NCBI GenBank assembly: GCA_047967505.1
Contig: CM106539.1
Source: Dipteris shenzhenensis
Lineage: Eukaryota; Polypodiophyta; Polypodiopsida; Gleicheniales
DNA: 64,000 bases
Direction: 5' to 3' (one strand)
Position 1 is the first letter of the stretch. Each line of letters begins with the position of its first letter. Below are positions 9,150 to 22,008 of this stretch, piece by piece. Below the pieces are notes generated by a model. It saw only the letters and a list, made by a program, of their open reading frames with translations. It was not told where the DNA came from and ran no database searches. The position numbers were made by a program, and so were the translations under genes.

Positions 9150-12100
9150 ATGACTTCCAGAATCAAAACAGTAGCTGGCCTCTTCGAGGCTCATAAAAGA
9201 TTGAAACTTTCCGAAACTACTTCTGTCGATCAATATGACCACTTCAAGCCCGAGATGGAGAGTATCTCGGAGGAGCTACATCGCTCCCCTGCACCTGAAA
9301 TTTCACGGCAGGAATCTCCCAATCCTCCTTGTTCGGGGAATGAAGGTGGCCTCACTCCTCAGCAAATGGAGCTCAATCGAGCGCAGAAGATCAGGATGGA
9401 GCTGAACAAGGCCGCTGCGCGTGCTACGCGCAATCTCAGACTCTGTGAAGACAAGGTCGCGGAGGCTCGAGGTTTTTTCTCACGCACCCTTTCCAAATAT
9501 ACTGCCCCCGGCTCGCTGTTTCTCCACAGGAAAGTACCAAAGTATTAGCTCTGGATGCACCCCTCGTCCGACTTGTTCTCGCTAGCTTGGCGCTTCATAG
9601 ATTTGGCTTAACGCAGCTCACAGTCATACGCCTTCGTTTGCGTCCGGAGAGTTGACTCACGTTATGTAAGTTCCGTATTATAGGCTCAAAGAAGCTGAAC
9701 GCTTTAGAGAGACAAAACTTTGGTGTAGGGCAGAACGAAATGTGTGAGTATCTAACAGAGGAGGGCATAAGTCAATGGCAAGCACACGTATGTTTCGTAG
9801 TTGAATCTTCGTTCCACCTCTTCTGGCTCCAGAGCACCCCCTTATACTTTAAAAATACGCTAGGAGTGTAGAGGCTTGGTTAGGTTCCTTTGCCGCTTTC
9901 TTGACCCATACTGGGTCTCATGCAGCAAAGTCTGTACTATTTCCACTAATCTGTTCCATCTAGTCACATATTATCATTTTGTTACGGGAGACATGGATGT
10001 ACTTCTACAGCTGCAGCTTTGTTGGCAGTATCACCTCGCTTTATCTCTATTGTATTGGGCAGATCATTGCAAAATATTCATTTTGTAATCGGATTAAATG
10101 AAGTTTTCTCTTAGGTCAAATTATGTAATGTATCGGTTTTCAAGACTAAAATGCCTAAATTTTAGCCCTTAATATAAAAGCTAGGCAAAGTCTGAACCAG
10201 TTTCTTACCATTGTGGCCTGTAGTATAAAATATATTGATGTCGGTTTTGTAAGCACTAATCGGGCTGCCCCATGTCAATCATTACTTGGAACGTTACTGG
10301 GTATGGTCCAATTGGGTGGCAGTGAAGCAATAATGTGGCCATGTTGATCATATCAGTGATGGGAGAGTGACAAAAAAAAACTACGAAAATGGCAGTTGCA
10401 AGAATCACTGATCCACCTGCTTCAACTGGGCCACCTTCGCCAGTGTCATGTGACCGACCGACGGCTCCCTCGAGCTCGTTTTCAACAATGTCGTCGTTGT
10501 AGTGAGAATCTAATTTCTTTATGCGTATGCCTATTTGCTTGCTTGCTTGTGCGCTACTCAAGCATGGATGACGCGTGCCTAAATATATATAAATTCTCGT
10601 ATGTCTTTAATCCCACCTGCTTCATAAATGTTTCCTTGATGTGCGAGGACTTGAATCTTTATTTGATGGCATTCTCATATGCAGTTTGACCAATGCGAGG
10701 AACATCATTCAAATGTAGCGTGGACTTAAGGCGTAAAATTTGACGTAAAGTCCCTATTTCTATTTGTCATGGTGTCTCATGATACCATCCTGCGTATTTG
10801 GCAAAGTTGGCCCTCGGCCCATTCAAAAGAGCATTTGTATAGCCCTGTGTATTTAGAACATCTGCCATAGTGTTTCGCTTGCTTGCTTATCATATCCATA
10901 TTCTATTGGAATTGTCACTCTAGTCTCCATTGCATTGGCGTTATTCTCCATTACACTTTGGTCATGGTCTGGAACTGAAAAAAAACCTAGTTAGTGGTTT
11001 TGAAATGACTCATTCCATCCCTTGAAGTCCTCTATGCACCATTCAAATGGTATTTATACATCACTTTGTAAGTAGTGCATGGAGCAAATCCACAAAATTT
11101 TATTGACATGCCATGGTGCTCCGTCAATCCATTGAATGTGGCTCTTCGATTATCTGAGTTCGTTATCACAGACATGCAACTTACGTCCCTGCAGTTGTTG
11201 GCTGCCCTGTAAGTCTCATCCTGCTATAGAAAAGCTCATTTGGCATTTGATGGCTTTGGTTATTCCCAACAAAGGGTCTGCTGTCTGTGATTGTGCCAGC
11301 TTGAGTATCAAAATGAAAACACTCCTGGAGCTCCTGAAAGACATGAATATATATATATAATGTGCTTAGAGATGCAACATGGACAACACTTCTTGAGCTT
11401 TTGTGCTTCCTGCATTTTGGCATTCTTTAAAATTCTTGCCAATTATGGGGTGATTTTTAAAGGTATTATGGAAGCTGCATGCCATTAAAGAAAGATGAAC
11501 TGCAAGCTGCAACCCAATGGCTTTCCTAATCCTATTGTTATCTTACTCTAATTGTTCATTGTCGTTTTCTTGTTCAGCTGAAGGCATGCCATTTCCAGAG
11601 CTCAAAAGTTTACTTGTCGAGAGCAGTTGGTTACGTGCCTTGGAAGATGAACTGCGGAAACCACATATGGAGAGGCTGTGTGAGTATGTAAGACAGGAGG
11701 CTGCTGGAAGGTTTCCTGTTTATCCACCTCCAGCAAAAATATTCAATGCTTTTAATTCTTGTCCTTTCGACAAAGTCAAGGTGGTGATCATTGGTCAGGT
11801 CAGATTTGTCAACCTTTGTGGACCATCACCTTTGATGGATGTGTTCACATTTGCAGTCCTTGCTTGGGTTCTGTCCTGTCTCAAGCATTGTATCCAGGCT
11901 GTAACACATTTGTACTCCTGTTGTAATCTCTTGCAGGATCCATACCATGGTCCAGGGCAAGCCATGGGACTCTGCTTCTCTGTGGAGAAGGGAATCAAGT
12001 TTCCTTCAAGTCTTCTTAATATTTTCAAGGAGGTTCATGATGATGTGGGCTCTTCCATCCCTTCGCATGGCAATCTCGAGAAATGGGCTTATCAGGTGTT

Positions 12101-13262
12101 CAGTAATGCGATGGTTGTGTCTGTCAGTTTGGCTTCTCCCCATTTGACTTGGCTGCTCAATTATGAGACTCCTCTATTTGACTGTGCTGTTGCTTGCAAC
12201 CCCCATGGCTATTCTATATGAAAGTGACATGTGACATAATGTCGCTCACTGTACGTGCTTCATGGCATTTCCCTATTTATCTGACAACTACTTGCTCTCA
12301 AGCCCCCAAAAATGGAATATGAGCGCTCCTTTCAAAACAAGAAGCTCAAATTGCAAGACTAAACAATGAGAACATTCCTAGGACTTAAATGGACTCAGAC
12401 TTTTTTCCACATCTTTGAAAATTTCCCCCAAAAAAACTTCTTTCAATTATTTTAATACACCAGAAACTCATAATGTTTAATTTTTCAAATTAAGTGGTGA
12501 AAACCATGCAAGGAATGCACATTATCAAAATCACTTTCTCAATTTGCATGTGCTTTTCTTCTTTGTTGAGACAAGCTATTGCCTATCTACAAATCGTGAG
12601 GCTCATGAGCATGATTTCGTTAATTTCTTAACTTTATTTAACAGGGAGTGCTGCTGTTAAACACCGTTCTTACAGGTAAATACTTATATTTGATTTTTTG
12701 GACTTAAACTAAGAAAATGAGTCTTTCTTGTGAAGACTTGTACCTAACCTTTTTGCATTCTGTTCATGCAGTTCGTGAGGGGCAAGCTAATTCCCATGCT
12801 AAGCAGGGGTGGGAGGCATTCACGGATGCTGCCATTAAAGCAATAGCACAGCAGAGATCTGGAGTTGTCTTTTTGTTATGGGGGAATTCAGCACAAGACA
12901 AAATAAGGTTCAGCTGTGGACATCTTCATGGATCGCATGCGTCTTTGTAATCCTCTTATCTTTCTGAATTTTCTGTTCTGTGGTTGATCGGCAGACTAAT
13001 TGACAGAAGTACACATTATATTCTGAAGGCAGCCCATCCATCTGGACTCTCAGCTCACAGAGGCTTCTTTAAGTGCAGGTCAAACTCTTTACAACAGGTC
13101 CTTATGCATGTTTAGGAAAAGGGTCCCGAACTGCTATTGATTGTTAAAGCACAACAAATTATTCTAGTTTTTTGACCGGACTCTTCTACTTGCAGGCATT
13201 TTTCTGAAACAAATAAGATCTTGGAAAGGCAAGGTTTACTTCCGATTGACTGGCTGATCTGA
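9150..13262 (+). CDS. UNG: Uracil-DNA glycosylase, family 1 (seven exons)
   Basis: Exons 9150-9471, 11578-11798, 11937-12095, 12645-12675, 12772-12907, 12995-13078 and 13196-13262 join in frame to 339 residues. Every intron is GT-AG. The enzyme excises uracil from DNA to start base-excision repair. The water-activating motif GQ|DPYHG is present with catalytic D182 in exon 3. [10 protein letters not shown] in the 31-nt exon 4 carries the uracil-reading Asn240. VVFLLWG is in exon 5, and [11 protein letters not shown] with His304 (the Leu-loop motif) is in exon 6. The N-terminus ([15 protein letters not shown]) resembles the PCNA/RPA-binding tail of plant and animal UNG. 9150 is the first in-frame ATG; no upstream organelle signal is evident. 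Length fits plant UNG. Intron 1 (2.1 kb) is long. All key residues are intact, so it is probably functional. Confidence 0.95.
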
Positions 13263-15335
13263 ACTATCATTCTTAAATTCCAAAGGTTTGGTAAGTTGGT
13301 GGTGCTATCAATGTGGGCATCTGCTCAATATGTTTCTATGACAGGTACAAGTCGTTGCATGCCTGTATATACATACCAAACAAGTTCTGGCAAAGAATAT
13401 TGCAAACTTCAGCTTCTCAGGCTTGGGTCTTAAAGGCTTGCCTTTTGTCTAATGCTTTCTATGGAGGCCTGAATCGACATGCTCACACTATATCCAGAAA
13501 ATTGTACTTTTAGTAATACTGTATGCTTAACTGTATGCTTAACATACAGACATGTTCATGTCTCATGCTAATGATCAGCTATTGTGTCAGGTACGAGTAC
13601 TGAAACATGGTACTCTGATGGTAAAATTCTATGAAATTTTGATTAACTGCAAGGAGCCTGTTTTGGGATGGCTTTGTTGTTGACATGTCTCTTAAGTTGA
13701 GTCTGCTAATTTAATGTCACTTAAGCATCTTTCCGGATCCATTCTCTCACTGCTACCAGATTGGAGACATCTCTCACCTACTTGGGCTCCCCCTACACTT
13801 CTCCCTCGTCCTCGCCCTTGTCCCTCATCACTTGTCCCCCTTCCCTCTCCCTTCTTACTTTTCTCCTCTCTCCCCTCATCCCTTTCCTTGCATCATTGTT
13901 CTCATCATTGTTCTTGACTAGCATAGTGATTTTACTTATGACTTTGCATCATAATCTTCTTTTCTTGTTTATTGGTTGTCTTTGACCAAATTACTACTAT
14001 ATAATTTGACCATAAATGGATATTGTTTTCTAAAAAATTACAATAGAAATTAGCTGAGCGTGATTGAAACAATTATATTTTTTATTGTGTAGAAAAAATC
14101 CTTGAGTTCAAAATTTTCAATAAATCATTTTAACTAAGTATGCTTGGCACTTAGCTCAATAAACTAAATCAAATAAGCCAAATTAAACTAAAATAAACTT
14201 AAGAAATTGAACTAACGTAAACTAACTTTTCTTTTTTGTGTGAGAAAAAGGAAATATATTAAGATAGAGAAAAAATGATAGAAATGGTTAGTTAAAATGA
14301 AGCAACAAGGGCTAATAATGATTTGTAAGGCAGTCGTAGATGGGATAGATCCCCTTGATGATCTAACCATTGCCCTTGCTAGGTTGCTAGTTAAATTTTA
14401 GGTTTGTGGAAACGATCCACTGCGTTGAAGCTTGCTTTGTTGGACCTCAGAGCAAGCCATAACCTTATCTCACAAGGTAGGATGCGTAGTCCCAAAGCAA
14501 ACACTATCTAGAATCTAGGGACAAGGCCTCAACATGCAACTTTCCTCTTGCCCTTATTACCTACACTGTTCTTGATTCAAGCCCCTAGACAAAGGAAACT
14601 TGACAAAGAAGACGAACACCAAGGCCTAGAAAGCAAAGCAGTTAGCCATGATGGATCATAAAATGGTTATTGAAAGCCCGAGACTACAAAGGTAATACAT
14701 ATATTTGGGTGCTAGGGTCCCATCATACTACTACCATGGCTCCCATTGGCCACCCCTAGGCACAATAATCTTGCCCTCCACAACAACTTGAATGGAGGCC
14801 AAAAAGACATCAGTCAAACCCTAGCCTCATCAAGTGGCACCGTGGCAATAAACCTACAAGAACTTGCCTTTGAAAAAGGATTGCCCTCAAATTCTTATGC
14901 TACAAAGGAGGATGTCATCACTGATTGCAACAGTCCCACAAGAACCAATTGCTACAAGGGGATCAAAGCCACAAGAACTTGTTGCATTGCGAGACTAGTA
15001 AGAAGATAAGGCAGTTGGTGAGCCTTGATGGGTTCCAAAGTACAAACACTTGAATTTCGCCTCCATTTCTGACCCCACTTCAACATGTAGCTCGGTAGTA
15101 CGACAAGAACCTATTCTTAAAAAGATAGTGCCACAAGAACTTGGCTATTCATGTCGGGAACACACAAGGCATCATCAACGAATCGGTTGAACCCTTCATT
15201 TGCAACTACAAGGCACCATTGTTCGCCTTACTTACAGGTGCTCTCAACACATACACAGTATGGGACACATCTTGGAGAGAGGCAACGCACCCTAAGCACC
15301 TATAATCTTGACTTTATTTATTGGGTTACAGGGTC

Positions 15336-15468
15336 TATGTGAAAATAGAAGGTCCAACTGATATGTGAAAATAGAGAGTCATCACAACAGAGTTTAGGGC
15401 CTTAGGTTAAAATAGAAGGTCCAAACAATAGGTGAAAATAGAGAGTCATCACAATAGAGTTCAGTGCC
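15336..15468 (+). repeat. 66-bp tandem duplication
   Basis: Two copies, starting near 15336 and 15402, share AAAATAGAAGGTCCAA, GTGAAAATAGAGAGTCATCA and CAGAGTT/TAGAGTT blocks. Confidence 0.85.
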
Positions 15469-16806
15469 TTAGGTGAAAAAAGCACCTTCCTGATGGTCAT
15501 ATGTCAATTCAGGCACTGTACGCCCATATCAGTGAATCAACACCTCATGAGTCAACTTAGCTGACTAGGTACAAAATGATGCACAGTTCAAGTTTTAGGG
15601 TCCATAGGTCATCCCCACCACACCTAATATCAGACATATTGTGTAAGCCATGAAAAAATCGGTCACCTTGTAGTGCCATCAACGCTTTCAAATGCACTCA
15701 CAGGTCCATAGGTGAAATTTAGGAAGGCCTAGATTCTAGTCAAACCCTAAATAGGCTAGAAAAATAAACTTGCTGCATTAAGGGTTAATGGAGAGACTAC
15801 TAAAGGATTGTTAATGCAGTGACCCGCTACTATAAGGCCAATGCTGTGACTCATAGTAATGTAACGTGATGATTGGATAAATGCTAATGCTAACCCACGG
15901 GGCCATAACGCTAAAGCGACGGTGTAGATTTAACATTAACACTGACCCACGGCCATATAACGATGGCCCGCTGTGCTAATAACACTAACCCACTACCATA
16001 TAATGATGACTCGTAGTGTTAGCAGATTTCGTATATAAGTAGCCAGTTTGAATATTTGAGTAGATGGCTAGTTATTCACAATGTGATGATTGGTAGGGAG
16101 ATCGATGGCACCTTCCATTAATTTTCATGCACTTGTGCCAGCAACAAAGGTGCCTCATGTGAAAAAAGAACAACTCATCCACCTCATCTTGAATTGGAAC
16201 ATCATGGGGTGCAGGCTTGGTCAAAGGTTGTTGAGGCAGAGGGAGAGGCTAAGGTTGAGGTTGAGGTTTGTATGGCTTCCTTTAGAGTGGAAGTGCTCAC
16301 CATGCTTTACGGCTTGCTTGGAGGCACCTTGGTCATGTGCCTACTTGGAGTTTCCCCAGTTTGCTCCAATATGAGGATCACTTTTCTCTTCACCATGAGA
16401 CTCTATTGGTGTTTGAGGGTGCACGGTCTCTCTTGCTGTGTGTTGCCTTCAGGCAAGGTTGGTGGTATATAGTTCCTTGGACACGTCTTCATCTTTGGGA
16501 TTATCTAGAGAAGAAGGAATGGGCAAAAGATCAAGCAAGGGATGGGGGGCCGATAGACATGGATCTAGAGGACAAGGCATAGGAGAGGAGGGGCTAGAAC
16601 AACATATTAGTGTGCTTGTGTTGTTATGCAAGCTACCTGTCCTGAGCACAATTGGAACTTAATCATACATAAATGGGATCCAAGCTTACAATGAGCTTGA
16701 CCCTTGTGAACCACTTGTAGCTATGTATCAAACTTTGTTCTTGGAAAAAATACCAAGCCAACTAGCCTCCTACTTGTCCTCAAAACCTGCTAAGGGCTTG
16801 GCCACC

Positions 16807-16882
16807 AAGGTCTTATATATATTAAGTGAACTCTTTTTCAAGCCAAGGTCTTATATATATTAACTGCACTATTTTTCAAGCC
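16807..16882 (+). repeat. 38-bp tandem duplication
   Basis: AAGGTCTTATATATATTAA begins two adjacent copies (16807 and 16845), each ending TTTTTCAAGCC. Confidence 0.85.
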
Positions 16883-16958
16883 AAGGTACTTGAAAATGAA
16901 TCAAAATAATGGTCGAATACCTACATCACTAAATCCCAATTTCTCCAGGACCTTCAAG

Positions 16959-17930
16959 AGTGTTAACCCTATGGCAACAAGGGCTAGAAATGCTGTCTAG
17001 GGCAACAACGATGAGATCATTGTGCGTGTAGAGTAGTGGCAAAGATCTGCTTGTAATATCTTGAGCCTGAAAGATGGTAAGATGAATCTCAAAGGATGAG
17101 GATAGACAAAATCCTCTCTAGAAAATATCCAATCATACTTGCAAAATCAAGATCTAGAGAGAGAGAAACTAAAAGCCTACACTTTTTGAGATCTCCTGAC
17201 TTTGTGTAGAGACTCAAAAGGTCCCCCGACTTTTTGTAGGGACCCAATTTGGCTAGAGACCCAAGAGGCCCCCCCAAAAAGTGGAGGGATTCTTGTTCAA
17301 AAGGTCCCCTACGAAAGAGATCCTACCCTTGAGGTACTTACAGATTGTGTAGAGACCAACATGTATAAATCTTTCTTAATGGAATGAGACTCCCACTCTT
17401 TGGGGTTCACTATTGTGTTCATGTGATTGATCCCCATTGTGTCCATGCTCTCTCACACTATTGTGTTCTAGCATGCCCTTACCCTTGTACTCCCTCCTCC
17501 TCCTCTCCTCTCCTCCTCCTCCTCCCTCCTCCTCCTCCCTTCTCCTCTTCCTTCTCTTTCCTCCTCGCTCCCCCTCCTCCCTGTCTCTCCTCCTCAACCC
17601 TTACCCTTGAAGTCACGAAGGAGACTAGCTCTCCACTCCTCAACCCTGGACGACTCCTAAACCCTCGCTGAACCCTTGAACTCCTAGATAGATCTCTCAA
17701 CCATGTCACCTTCCAAACCTTGCAACCCCCTTGTAAACCCTTGAACTCTTGTGGAGGAGAGAGATTTCGTCAATCATTGTATCAAGCCCAATTTCTCACC
17801 CACGCCCACATGAGATCTGCTTTCCATGCTTTAACCTACACCTCTCATCGGAATATGGCCCTCTCACTGGAATACAACCTTAGGACCTATGCCACACTTG
17901 TGAGCACCTATGCTAGAACGAGCAATGACA
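16959..17930 (+). repeat. LTR-like direct repeat, unit A
   Basis: About 0.97 kb, repeated at 18060-19040 with the same order of blocks: GATGAGATCATTGTG, GGATGAGGATAG, CCAATCATACTTGCAAAATCA, repeated ACTTTTTGTAG/ACTTTGTGTAGAGACTC, TATAAATCT, the CTCCCACTCTTTGGGGTTCA box, a CCT-rich run, and AACCCTTGAACT. A TATAAAT box (17364-17370) upstream of a CT-rich leader is the layout of an LTR U3-R boundary. No pol gene is attached. Confidence 0.6.
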
Positions 17931-18172
17931 AGTTGCTAACCCTGTGGCAATAAGAGCCAAACGTGCAGTTTAGAGTAACAACGATGAGATCATTGTGTTT
18001 GTAGAGTAGCGCGGCAAAGCTCCACTTGTAATACCTTGAGCTTGAACAAGCAATGACAAGTTGCTAACCCTATGGTAACAAGAGCCAAAAGTGTAGTTTA
18101 GAGTAACAACGATGAGATCATTGTGTTTGTAGAGTAGCATGGCAAAGCTCCACTTGTAATACCTTGGTATGA
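17921..18172 (+). repeat. 128-bp tandem duplication between units A and B
   Basis: AGCAATGACAAGTTGCTAAC starts two adjacent copies at 17921 and 18049. Each continues through AGAGTAACAACGATGAGATC and GGCAAAGCTCCACTTGTAAT. In the second copy CCTATGGTAACAAGAGCC resembles, with an extra base, the TGGTATCAGAGC primer site; this is suggestive only. Confidence 0.8.
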
Positions 18173-19040
18173 TGAATCCTAAAGGATGAGGATAGCCAAA
18201 ATCCTCTCTAGGAAAGATCCAATCATACTTGCAAAATCAGGATATAGAGAGAGAAATACTAAAACTAGATAGAGAAAGACTAAAAGCCTAAACTTTATGA
18301 GATCCCCCCACTTTGTGTAGAGACTCAAAAGTTCCCCCTACTTTTTGTAGAGACTCATGAGGCTCCCCCACTTTGTGTAGAAACCCAAGAGGTCCCACTA
18401 AAAAGTGGAGGGGCTCTTGTCCAAAAGGTCCCCTACAAAAGAGCTCCCAACGTGGAGGTACCTACGGATTGTGTAGTGACCAACAAGTATAAATCTCTCT
18501 CAATGGAATGAAGCTCCCACTCTTTGGGGTTCATTGTTCAAGCTCACTATTGTGTACATGTGATTTTATCTCCGTTGTGTCCATACTCTCTTACACTATC
18601 TTGTTCTAGCATGCCCTTACCCTTGCACTCCCTACCCTTGTACTACCTCCTCCTCCTCCCTTCTCCCTCCTTCTCCTCCCTTGTCCCTCCTCCTCCTCCT
18701 CCCTTGTCCCTACTCCTCAACCCTTATCCCTCAAAGTCATGAAGGAGACTAGCTCTCCACTCCTCAACCCTAGACTCCTCCCAAACCCTATAAACCTCTC
18801 ACAACCCTGGAAGTCCTAGATAGCTCTCTCAACCCTATCTCCTATCGAACCTTACAACACCCTTATAAACCCTTGAACTTCTGTGGAGGCAAGAGCCTCC
18901 ATCCATCATTGTAATCATGCCCCCTTTTTCATGCATGCGCATATGAGATCTACTTTCCATGCTCTAGCCTACACCTTTCACCAAAATATGACCTGAGGAC
19001 CTAAGCTACACTTGTGAATACTAATGCTACAATGAGCCAT
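18060..19040 (+). repeat. LTR-like direct repeat, unit B
   Basis: Second copy of unit A, with its own TATAAAT (18488-18494), CCT-rich tract (18640-18715) and similar end blocks (CACTTGTGA). It differs by many substitutions and small indels, and directly abuts a LINE fragment at about 19030. Confidence 0.6.
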
Positions 19041-20060
19041 GGTACGATTGTAGGTGACCAACACCCTCGGAACCTAGACTTGGGAGAGACAGAGACAACA
19101 AAGAGATAGTCCCAATGAATTCGATCATAAGCCTTATAAAAAGCAAATCCGAGAAGCATTGATTATTCCTAGACTTGCTTGCATAGTCTAGTGTGGTTGA
19201 CACATCCAAAATATTTTCAAATATATCTCTTCCTCTTATGAAACCCTTCTGCTCTCCATCCACTACCTTAGAACACACATCCCTGCTGATTCTGTTGGCC
19301 AAGGCTTTAGCTATAATCTTACATGATGTATCTAGCATGGTAATCAGCCTCCAGTCCCCCACCCGGATGTGATTTTTCTTTTTAGGAAAAAGTTTCATCA
19401 AACCCACATTGACACCTTGTGATAGAGATCCCTGTCGAAATGCCTCATCCACCATGGCAGCAAAGTCTGCTTTGATGACCTCCCAGAAAGCAGAGTAAAA
19501 CTCTCCTCTAAGCCCATCAAGTAAACTCTGCTATAAACCCATCAGGCCTATGGGACTTCTCCTTCTTTAAGGAGTCCAATAACTCCTTTAGTTCTTCTAT
19601 TGTCATCTTTCTACCAAGGCATACTCCTTGCACATGGGATATTCTATCCCCAAGCCCTTGCAGAAACTCCTCCATCTAACCTTCCTATAGAGCATCATTG
19701 ACCCTAGGATCTCGTACAATCTTAGATAGCTCTCGTCTAAAAACCTCAATCACATGCCCAAATTCAGACTCCACCTTGCCCTCTTCATCCATTACCCTAT
19801 TTATAGACTCCATAGCCTATTTTTTTGTGATTGGAAGAAATCTTGAGGGGCAATCCCGCAAGGAGATCCATGTTATCCTACTCCGAGTGTGAGCTCTTTC
19901 AACTCTCTGCATCTTAGTCTACTTCTTTAGACAATCCTTCGTCTCTACGAACAAGGTAGTCACCACCAGATGTTGAGGGTCATCAACCAAACTTTTAAGG
20001 CAGGACCATAGCCACGACAATTGCTTATTCAACACCTTATTTTGTGGTTTCTTTTGTGTC
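19027..20060 (-). pseudogene. LINE (non-LTR) reverse transcriptase fragment
   Basis: The minus-strand frame at 19027-19455 carries the order typical of plant L1-type RT: GLMKLFPKKK, GDWRLITMLD (for NWRPIxLL), KIIAKALANRI, QKGFIRGRDIFENIL and KAYDRIHWDYLF. Upstream, with stops, come ELKELLDSLKKEKSHRPDGF (for the KAPGPDGF box) and FWEVIKADF. It stops abruptly after the KAYDRxxW motif at ~19030, so the YxDD catalytic part, RNase H and 3' end are missing. No start or endonuclease domain is evident upstream. It is a truncated, dead copy. Confidence 0.8.
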
Positions 20061-20279
20061 TCCTAGCTCCTAGAGAATGCCAACACTGCCCTTATGGCAC
20101 TATCCCATCTGATGCAAGGATCTACAATACCACTTGTGGAAGAGATTCATAAATTTTTTACTTCATCACAGTACTTCTCTAATTCAAGAATCTTCTACTT
20201 GAACTTATATGGGCATCGATTGATCTCCCTACTACTCCCAAAATGGAAGAACTCCATCATGGTTAGAAACACCTCTAAC

Positions 20280-20441
20280 AAAGTGGGGGGGAAGAGAGAG
20301 AGAGAGGAGTGCACACGATATAGCTACTTGTACATTATGTTGTATTGAACATGAATCTATCCCTGTGGACCCCTTAGGGTTAGGGTTAGAGTTTGCCCCT
20401 AATACCCTACAAGTATGGTGCAATTTTCGCCATCCTTAACA
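20280..20441 (-). repeat. Putative 3' LTR of NA3
   Basis: On the minus strand it starts TGTTAAGG directly after AAGAGGGGG and contains CTAACCCTAACCCTAA, as the Copia II LTR does. The inner border at ~20280 is a guess because no 5' LTR mate was found. Confidence 0.4.
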
Positions 20442-21789
20442 CCCCCTCTTAAATTGCACTGGGTAAGTAGAGGGTGCATGTACAAGACCTTTTTGTGTTT
20501 CATTTGGTGCATATGATAGCACCAAACTAGAAAAGAAAACTAAAAAGAAACCAAAGTAGTTGTGCATGTGTGAGCATAGCGACTACGTAGCGGAAGCATG
20601 TAGTGACTATGTAGTAGAAGCATGTACAATGAGTACAACTTACTAGATCATGTACATAATGTGCATTTCCCCCTCTTAAGCTATGGGTCATCCTTTGCCT
20701 TTAGGAATAAAATCCAGAAGATAATCCGAAAGGAAGAGCAAGGAAATATGCAGAAAGTAAAGTCTACCTTGATCAAAGACTGGTTGATCGAAAGATGATT
20801 GTGTGAATGATGGTGTGTATGATGCCGAACATGTCAAAGATGAACATGTCATGAGTCATCGTGGATTGTGCATCTGCTCTGTAGAAGAGGCATTCGGATG
20901 TGAGGCTAGTCAATGTAGCTATGGAGAAAGAATCGGGTAGGTTGTGACATACGAGGGTGTCACTGACCCAAAAGAATTGACAACAATGTGTGAGGTATGT
21001 TGTAGTAGAGCTATGATATCTTTCGAATGATGCGGCATTGAAGAAGATCACATAGTTGGTGTGGACAGAGTGATCGAGGGGTTGAAAATCTAGGGTCGAA
21101 GGTGCAGGTATGATATGCTAGTCTGCTAATTAAGAGGCCTATAAAACTAACAAGGTACGACAATCTCTCAAACCTGTATGCTCAACTGTCATGAGCTGAA
21201 GGTCATCTAGTGCTCAACTGTCATGAGCTAGAGGTGATCTGATGTGTGCAAGGCTAAACATCCGTTGGCATGGGATGTAGCATCTGTCATAGTCTTGTTA
21301 TGAAGGAGGTGACAATATAAAAGCCTAGAAGCTTGAAATACAACTGAAAAGTTATAAGATGTCCCTGAGGCATATGGGGTGCCAAATTTTGATGTCGGGA
21401 CTGATGTGAAGGCCTAGATTAAACCACTGACTTGCATCAAGTATGGATTGTATACGATAGCCATAAGTGCATGCTGAAACATTGAAGTTCCCCATGTTGA
21501 ACTTGATGATGTCCACTACATTGCGGCAAGATTTTGCGGCAAGATTGTACTGATGCATAAATGTCCTCATGTTGAGGAATGGTCTACTGATCAGAGGTGG
21601 TGATAACTAGATCCGGGCATGATGGAATGCAACATGACTGAGCCGATGCTGAAATGTCTTGAAGACTGATTTGCTGATCTGCACTGCTCGTGGAAGTTGT
21701 GTCCAAGGATGTGATATGCTCCATATTAGAGGTGAAAGCATTAGTGATGGATGCTGGAATGAAGTCACCTGAGGAGCTGAATGCATTAG

Positions 21790-21893
21790 GGCATATATCT
21801 TTGCATGCGGCTAGAGATGTGAGTGCTTCATACTGAGGGCTGGCATATATCTTTGCATGTGGCTAGAGATGTGAGTGCCTCATACTGAGGACT
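21790..21893 (-). repeat. 52-bp tandem duplication inside NA3
   Basis: GGCATATATCTTTGCATG starts two adjacent copies at 21790 and 21842, each ending CATACTGAGGRCT. A shorter doublet of CTCAACTGTCATGAGCT lies at 21181-21230. Confidence 0.85.
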
Positions 21894-22008
21894 TACCTAT
21901 TGTAAAATTGCATGATCACTGGTGAACTCTTGCTAAGTATCGGCATCTGATGTGATAGTAAATGGAGTCGGATCCATGCATGAAAATGATGGTTGTACAT
22001 CATAAGAA

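Larger units (their letters stand above)
13263..16950. other. Noncoding stretch with local repeats
   Basis: No gene is supported. It holds UDG 3' flanking DNA, a pyrimidine-rich run (13780-13890), AT-rich DNA (13980-14300), and a degenerate CACAAGAAC-motif region (14800-15170). Short repeats built on CTAACCCACNRCCATA-type units occur near 15830-16030. Open frames near 16090-16660 overlap in all frames and match no family I recognise. Confidence 0.5.

Noticed and set aside
9472-11577. Genes inside UDG intron 1 (frames at 9876, 10256, 10396, 11136)
   Set aside because: Short, overlapping on opposite strands and without domains; ordinary intron sequence.
16090-16662. Cluster of overlapping plus-strand frames
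   Set aside because: Three frames open together with no family motif or splice logic; likely chance in a low-stop region.
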